In this document: piece by piece, positions 59,557-64,000 of the stretch | How the letters are laid out: each line of letters begins with the position of its first letter | How positions within the stretch are numbered: the stretch's first letter is position 1 | Assembly (NCBI RefSeq): GCF_016741935.1 | Contig: NZ_JAERRG010000029.1 | Span: 1 to 64,000, forward strand | Source: Streptomyces endocoffeicus | GTDB lineage: Bacteria; Actinomycetota; Actinomycetes; Streptomycetales; Streptomycetaceae | Length of the DNA stretch: 64,000 nt | Reading direction: 5' to 3' | Made by a program: the position numbers and the translations under genes | The notes under the pieces: generated by a model | Seen by the model: the letters and a program-made list of their open reading frames with translations, nothing else | Databases searched by the model: none | What the model was told of the DNA's origin: nothing

Positions 59557-60684
59557 ATGGCAGTCGACACGGGGGCGGCACGCTCGTACGAGGTGTCCGT
59601 TCCGTTCCGGGCGGGGACCGATGGCTATGCGAGCTACCGGATCCCGGCAGCCGTGCTGACCCACGACGGCACCGTCCTCGCGTTCGCCGAGGGCCGGGTG
59701 GAGTCCTCCGCCGACGACGGCCATATCGACCTCGTGCTCAAGCGGTCGGCCGACGGCGGACGGACCTGGGGCGCGTTACGGGTCGTGGCCCGCAACGGCG
59801 ACGGAACGGCGGGCAACCCTGCCCCCGTCGTCCTCGACGGCGGACCGAACGACGGCCGCGTCCTGCTGGTGCACGTCCGCAGCGCGGCCTCCGCCACCGA
59901 GGACCGGATCCGCCGCGGCGAGGTGAGCGCGGCCGACGGCCGGCGGGTGTGGCTGACGTACAGCGATGACGACGGCGCGAGCTGGAGCGAGGCCCGCGAG
60001 ATCACCGCGAGCACCAAGCGGCCCGAATGGCGCTGGTACGCCACCACCCCCGGCCACGCCCTCCAGTTGCGGTACGGCCCCCACGCGGGCCGGATCGTCA
60101 TCCCCGGCAATCACTCCCTGCCCCCGACCGTCCCCGGCGACGACGGCACCGAGGGCCGGTACAACGGCGGGCACGACCTGCTCAGCGACGACGACGGCGC
60201 CACCTGGCGGATCGGGTACGTGGACGACAACCCCGACGGCTACATCAACGTCAACGAGACCACCGCCGCCCAACTCCCCGACGGCCGGGTCTACTTCAAC
60301 ACCCGCACCGACGCCACCGCGCCCGGCACCCGCGCCGACGCCCACTCCGGCGACGGCGGCGCCACCCTGGACCTCCCCTTCCGGCCGCAGGCCGGTCTGG
60401 TCGCCCCCGTCGTGGAGTGCAGCGTGCTGCACCTCGGCGAGCCGGACGCGCTGCTCTTCTCCGGCCCCGCCGACCCCGCGTACCGGGCGCTGATGACCGT
60501 CCGCACCAGCCATGACGGCGGCGTCACCTGGCGTCCCACGCACACCGTGAACGGCCTGCCCGCCGCCTACTCCGATCTGGTCCGGCTCGACGACGCCACG
60601 GTCGGACTGCTCTACGAGACCGGCGACTTCAGCGCCTACTCGACCATCACATTCCGGCGCATTCCGATGGAGGAGCTGGTATGA
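59557..60684 (+). CDS. Sialidase/neuraminidase-like glycoside hydrolase (BNR repeats)
   Basis: About 375 aa from ATG 59557 (GGGAGG upstream). The RIP motif (YASYRIPAAV) is followed by four Asp boxes: SADGGRTW, SDDDGASW, SDDDGATW and SHDGGVTW, spaced over a six-bladed propeller. It should release terminal sialic acid or a related nonulosonic acid. There is no signal peptide, so it may act inside the cell on imported oligosaccharides. First gene of an operon with an ABC sugar transporter. Stop overlaps the next start (ATGA). Confidence 0.9.
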   Translation: MAVDTGAARSYEVSVPFRAGTDGYASYRIPAAVLTHDGTVLAFAEGRVESSADDGHIDLVLKRSADGGRTWGALRVVARNGDGTAGNPAPVVLDGGPNDGRVLLVHVRSAASATEDRIRRGEVSAADGRRVWLTYSDDDGASWSEAREITASTKRPEWRWYATTPGHALQLRYGPHAGRIVIPGNHSLPPTVPGDDGTEGRYNGGHDLLSDDDGATWRIGYVDDNPDGYINVNETTAAQLPDGRVYFNTRTDATAPGTRADAHSGDGGATLDLPFRPQAGLVAPVVECSVLHLGEPDALLFSGPADPAYRALMTVRTSHDGGVTWRPTHTVNGLPAAYSDLVRLDDATVGLLYETGDFSAYSTITFRRIPMEELV

Positions 60685-62036
60685 GCGACACCGCAAGAAA
60701 CCGGAACATCTGGACGCACGGCACACCGCGTCGCGCGGTCCTCGGCGGCGCGGCCGCCGCGGCCGCCGGGTTCGCCCTCGCGGGCTGCGGCTCGGACGGC
60801 GACGGGGGTGATGAGCCCAAGGACCGCAAGAAGGGCGAGAAGATCACCCTGACCTTCTGGTCCTGGGTGCCGGGCATCGACAAGCCCGTCGCCCTGTGGA
60901 ACAGCAAGAACCCCGAGGTGCGCGTCAAGGTCGAGAAGGTCTCGGCCGTCGACGGCGCCCAGTACGCCAAGATGCACGCCGCCATCAAGGCGGGCAATCC
61001 GCCGGACCTCGGCCAGATCGAATACCCGGTCGTGCCCAGCTTCCTCGTCGACAACGGGCTGCTGGACCTGACCAAGTACGGGGTCGCCGACCACAAGGAC
61101 AAGTTCATCGGCTGGCAGTGGCAGCAGTCCGTCTTCGGCAAGGCCGTCTACGCCGTACCGCAGGCGTCCGGTCCGATGGGCCTGTTCATCCGTCAGGACC
61201 TCTTCGAGAAGTGGGGCATAGAGCCGCCCGCCACCTGGGACGAGTACGAGGCGGCGGCCACCGCGATCCGTAAGAAGGGCGCCTGGATCGAGACCTTCTC
61301 GGCCACCAACGGCAACCGCTTCGCGGGGCTCGCCTGGCAGGCCGGGGCGCGCTGGTTCGGCACCGAGGGCGACACCTGGACCGTCTCCATCGACGACGAG
61401 GCCACCCGTAAGGTCGCCGACTACTGGTACGGACTGGTCCGCCGGAAGCTCATCAAGACCATTCCGGACCGGCAGAACGCCTGGTACAAGGATGTCCAGA
61501 CCGGCGACATGGCCGCCTGGCTCGGCGCCAGCTGGGGTGACGCCCTGCTGGTCGGCAACGCCCCCAAGACCGCGGGCAAGTGGCGCGTGGTGCCCATGCC
61601 GCAGTGGAAGAAGGGCGACGCCGCCTACGCCAACTGGGGCGGCTCCACCACCGCGGTCTTCGCCAAGACCAAGTACCCCAAGGACGCGCTGGCCTTCGCG
61701 GTCTGGCTCAACACCGACCCCGAGTCGATCAAGCTCCTGATCGAGAACGGCTATGGCACCCCGGGCGCCAAGCAGGGCTACACCACCTCCCAGCTCGATG
61801 TGCACAAGGACTTCTTCGGCGGCCAGGAGTACAGCAAGGTCTTCGACGAGGCGAGCAAGGGCGTGGACACCAGCTGGAAGTGGGGCCCCGCCACGGACAC
61901 CCTCTACCAGCGGCTCGGTGACGCCTTTACGGCGGCCATCGGGGACGGGTCCGACTTCCGTTCCGTGCTGAAGAAGGTGCAGAGCCAGACGATCACCGAC
62001 CTGAAGGAAAAGGGCCTCCAGGTGAAGGCCGGGTGA
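60681..62036 (+). CDS. ABC transporter sugar-binding lipoprotein
   Basis: A 451-aa family 1 extracellular solute-binding protein. Tat-type/lipoprotein N-terminus (TPRRAVLGGAAAAAAGFALAGC). LTFWSWVPGIDKPVALWNSK begins the mature fold; VYAVPQASGPMGLFIRQDLF and WGGSTTAVFAKTKYPKDALA are typical family motifs. It captures the oligosaccharide or sugar for the two permeases downstream. Overlaps sialidase and permease genes. Confidence 0.94.
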   Translation: MSDTARNRNIWTHGTPRRAVLGGAAAAAAGFALAGCGSDGDGGDEPKDRKKGEKITLTFWSWVPGIDKPVALWNSKNPEVRVKVEKVSAVDGAQYAKMHAAIKAGNPPDLGQIEYPVVPSFLVDNGLLDLTKYGVADHKDKFIGWQWQQSVFGKAVYAVPQASGPMGLFIRQDLFEKWGIEPPATWDEYEAAATAIRKKGAWIETFSATNGNRFAGLAWQAGARWFGTEGDTWTVSIDDEATRKVADYWYGLVRRKLIKTIPDRQNAWYKDVQTGDMAAWLGASWGDALLVGNAPKTAGKWRVVPMPQWKKGDAAYANWGGSTTAVFAKTKYPKDALAFAVWLNTDPESIKLLIENGYGTPGAKQGYTTSQLDVHKDFFGGQEYSKVFDEASKGVDTSWKWGPATDTLYQRLGDAFTAAIGDGSDFRSVLKKVQSQTITDLKEKGLQVKAG

Positions 62037-62974
62037 GGCGGGTGAGAGGAGCCCCCCGCCGCCTCACCAGCACCGAGGCCCGCAGCGCGCGGGCGGCGTC
62101 CGGGTTCCTGCTGCCCTTCCTCGCGCTCTTCCTGCTGTGCTTCATCGCCCCCATCGGCTACGCCCTCTACGAGAGCCTGCTGAAGGTCGAGCGCACCGGG
62201 CCGCTCGGCCTCGGCGGGGAGACCAAGCAGGTGTGGGCGGGCCTGTCCAACTACGCCCACGCCCTGGAGGACGACCGGTTCACGGCGGGCTTCGGGCGGG
62301 TGCTGCTCTTCGGCGCCGTCCAGATCCCGGTGATGATCGCCTTCGCCACCGGGCTGGCGCTGCTGCTGGACGCGGCGTCCGCGCGCTGGGTCGGCTTCTT
62401 CCGGACCGCCTTCTTCCTGCCGTACGGGGTGCCCGGTGTGATCGCCTCGATCCTGTGGGGCTTCCTCTACGTCCCCGGGATCAGCCCGCTGGTGGAGATG
62501 GCCGATTCGATCGGCTGGCACGTGGACTTCCTGGGCCGCGGGGCGGTCCTGTGGTCCATCGCCAACATCGTCACCTGGCAGTTCACCGGCTACAACATGC
62601 TGGTGCTGATCGCCCAGCTCAAGGCCGTCCCCGGCGAGCTGTACGAGGCGGCGCGGATCGACGGGGCGAGCGCCTGGCAGGTGGCCCGGCACATCAAGCT
62701 CCCGCTGATCCGGCCCGCGCTCGTGCTCACCACCGTCTTCAGCCTCATCGGCACCCTCCAGCTCTTCGCCGAGCCGAAGGTGCTCAAACCGCTGAGCAAC
62801 TCCATCGACTCCGGCTACACCCCCAATCTGGCCGCCTACAACGAGGCGTTCACCAGCAACAACCAGCACATCGCGGCGGCCGAGGCGGTACTGCTCGCCG
62901 TCGTCGCCTGCGTGCTGTCCTTCGGCTTCCTGAGGCTCGTGGGGCAGCGGGGGAAGGACGGCGAGAGCGGATGA
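62033..62974 (+). CDS. ABC sugar transporter permease (MalF/UgpA type)
   Basis: A 313-aa permease with six membrane helices. The EAA loop is YEAARIDGASAWQVARHIKL. It pairs with the next permease. GTG 62033 overlaps the binding-protein stop. No ATPase gene is seen, so a shared MsiK-like ATPase is likely. Confidence 0.93.
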   Translation: MRRVRGAPRRLTSTEARSARAASGFLLPFLALFLLCFIAPIGYALYESLLKVERTGPLGLGGETKQVWAGLSNYAHALEDDRFTAGFGRVLLFGAVQIPVMIAFATGLALLLDAASARWVGFFRTAFFLPYGVPGVIASILWGFLYVPGISPLVEMADSIGWHVDFLGRGAVLWSIANIVTWQFTGYNMLVLIAQLKAVPGELYEAARIDGASAWQVARHIKLPLIRPALVLTTVFSLIGTLQLFAEPKVLKPLSNSIDSGYTPNLAAYNEAFTSNNQHIAAAEAVLLAVVACVLSFGFLRLVGQRGKDGESG

Positions 62975-63966
62975 GCGAGGCGAACGACCTGGCCGGCGGC
63001 GTGGTCGCGGGCGAGCCCGGCGGGCCCGGGGGCGGGGCCGCGCGCGGGCGGGGGCCCGACGCGGCCCCGTCCGGCGACCGGCCCGGTGCGGGCCGCCGCC
63101 GCGCGGCGAAGGGCCGGGAGGGTCTTGAACCCCCCTTGCGGCACCGGATCATCACCGCCTCGCTGCTCACCGTCGCCGCCCTCTACTTCCTGACCCCCGT
63201 CTACTGGCTCGTGGTCTCCTCCACCAAGTCCAGCAGCGACCTCTTCGGCACCTTCGGCTTCTGGTTCCACGACCCGCACCCGCTGGACTATCTGCACCGG
63301 GTGCTCACCTACGACGACGGCATCTACGTCCGCTGGTTCGCCAACAGCCTGATGTACGCGGGCGTCGGCGCGCTCGCCGCGACCCTGCTGTCGGCCGCGG
63401 CCGGCTACGCCCTGGCCAAGTACCGCTTCCCCGGCCGGGAGGGCATCTTCAACGTCATCCTGGCCGGAGTGCTGATCCCGGGCACGGCGCTCGCCCTCCC
63501 GCTCTATCTGCTCTTCAGCGAGATCGGCCTGGCCAACACCTACTGGGCCGTGCTGATCCCCAGCGTGGTCAGCCCGTTCGGGGTCTATCTGTGCCGGATC
63601 TACGCGGCCGCCGCCGTCCCGGACTCCCTCCTGGAGGCGGCGCGGATCGACGGCGCGGGGGAGGCCCGGATCTTCTCCACGCTGGGGCTGCGGCTGATGA
63701 CCCCGGCGCTGGTGACCGTCTTCCTGTTCCAGTTCGTGCACATCTGGAACAACTTCTTTCTGCCGCTGGTCATGCTCTCCGACTCCGACCTCTATCCGAT
63801 CCAGCTCGGTCTGACGTCCTGGCAGGGGTACGCGGACCGGCAGCCGGAGCTGTACCAGTACACGGTCGGCGGGGCGTTCCTGTCCGTTCTGCCGCTGATG
63901 GTGCTGATGGGCGTACTCCAGCGGTACTGGCGCACGGGGCTGACGGAGGGGAGTGTCAAAGCGTAA
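62971..63966 (+). CDS. ABC sugar transporter permease (MalG/UgpE type)
   Basis: A 331-aa permease. A Gly/Ala/Arg-rich N-terminal 55 residues precede six helices. EAA loop LEAARIDGAGEARIFSTLGL. ATG 62971 overlaps the previous stop (ATGA). Completes the transporter with the binding protein and first permease. Confidence 0.93.
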   Translation: MSEANDLAGGVVAGEPGGPGGGAARGRGPDAAPSGDRPGAGRRRAAKGREGLEPPLRHRIITASLLTVAALYFLTPVYWLVVSSTKSSSDLFGTFGFWFHDPHPLDYLHRVLTYDDGIYVRWFANSLMYAGVGALAATLLSAAAGYALAKYRFPGREGIFNVILAGVLIPGTALALPLYLLFSEIGLANTYWAVLIPSVVSPFGVYLCRIYAAAAVPDSLLEAARIDGAGEARIFSTLGLRLMTPALVTVFLFQFVHIWNNFFLPLVMLSDSDLYPIQLGLTSWQGYADRQPELYQYTVGGAFLSVLPLMVLMGVLQRYWRTGLTEGSVKA

Positions 63967-63977
63967 GAGACGTCACC

Positions 63978-64000
63978 ATGAAGGCGGCCGCGGTGCGTGA
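63978..64000 (+). CDS. Start of a next gene in the operon (partial)
   Basis: ATG 63978 begins MKAAAVR, cut by the window end after seven codons. It is 11 bases after the permease stop, with AGAGA upstream. The start resembles zinc alcohol dehydrogenases, but seven residues are too few to judge. Confidence 0.4.

Noticed and set aside
1..64000. tRNA or rRNA genes
   Set aside because: No acceptor-stem/TPsiC-like patterns or rRNA sequence were noticed; a tRNAscan run was not possible here.

Overview
The window looks like a stretch of a Streptomyces (or close relative) chromosome. Base composition is very GC-rich with strong third-position GC bias. There are many GTG starts, Tat-type signals (PhoD, EfeB, an amine oxidase, a sugar-binding protein), STAND NTPases with TPR tails, SpoIIE phosphatases paired with GHKL ATPase domains, a DUF397 protein, a CYP157-like P450, and DmdR1/IdeR-type iron boxes. 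No rRNA, tRNA or CRISPR array was found. The species cannot be named from the sequence alone.

Layout. 0.1-11 kb: two SpoIIE phosphatases, a 40-bp tandem repeat, a DMT exporter divergent from a TetR gene across a six-unit 16-bp operator array, a GT2 glycosyltransferase, a secreted DUF3558-like protein, an SDR and PhoD. 11.1-16.8 kb: a compact class I lanthipeptide locus on the minus strand, in order methyltransferase, 59-aa FxLD precursor, LanB dehydratase, LanC cyclase. 17-27 kb: accessory DNA with decayed genes (hydrolase tail, IS630-type transposase tail, asparagine synthase tail joined to a pyruvate dehydrogenase E1 tail, frameshifted XRE regulator), mixed with intact metabolic and transport genes and a second peptide locus: a 51-aa Asp/Gly-rich small gene overlapping a PIMT-like methyltransferase. 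27-35 kb: Rsm22-like methyltransferase, glycerophosphodiester phosphodiesterase, prim-pol protein, and the efeO-efeB-efeU iron uptake operon behind an iron box. 35-45.4 kb: small genes, a GHKL ATPase, an HTH/TPR regulator with a GNAT gene, and two large STAND NTPases flanking a DUF397 gene. 45.4-51.5 kb: heme oxygenase with an iron box, methionine aminopeptidase, a TetR-hydrolase divergent pair and a two-component system. 51.5-64 kb: GerMN-like lipoprotein, OafA-type acyltransferase with an SGNH partner, MFS exporter, LacI regulator divergent from a flavin amine oxidase, and a sialidase-ABC sugar transporter operon that runs off the end.

How genes work together. EfeUOB and heme oxygenase carry similar iron boxes and probably belong to one iron-limitation regulon. 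The acyltransferase and SGNH genes overlap at GTGA and probably modify one envelope polymer. Sialidase, binding protein and two permeases overlap at ATGA/GTGA and form a glycan-uptake operon behind a perfect palindrome. The most interesting material is the two peptide loci about 9 kb apart. Both pair a small Asp-Gly-rich peptide with a protein-isoaspartate-methyltransferase-like enzyme. One has the full lanthipeptide machinery. The other has no other maturase in the window and sits beside a broken regulator, so it is the best candidate for an undescribed peptide modification system.
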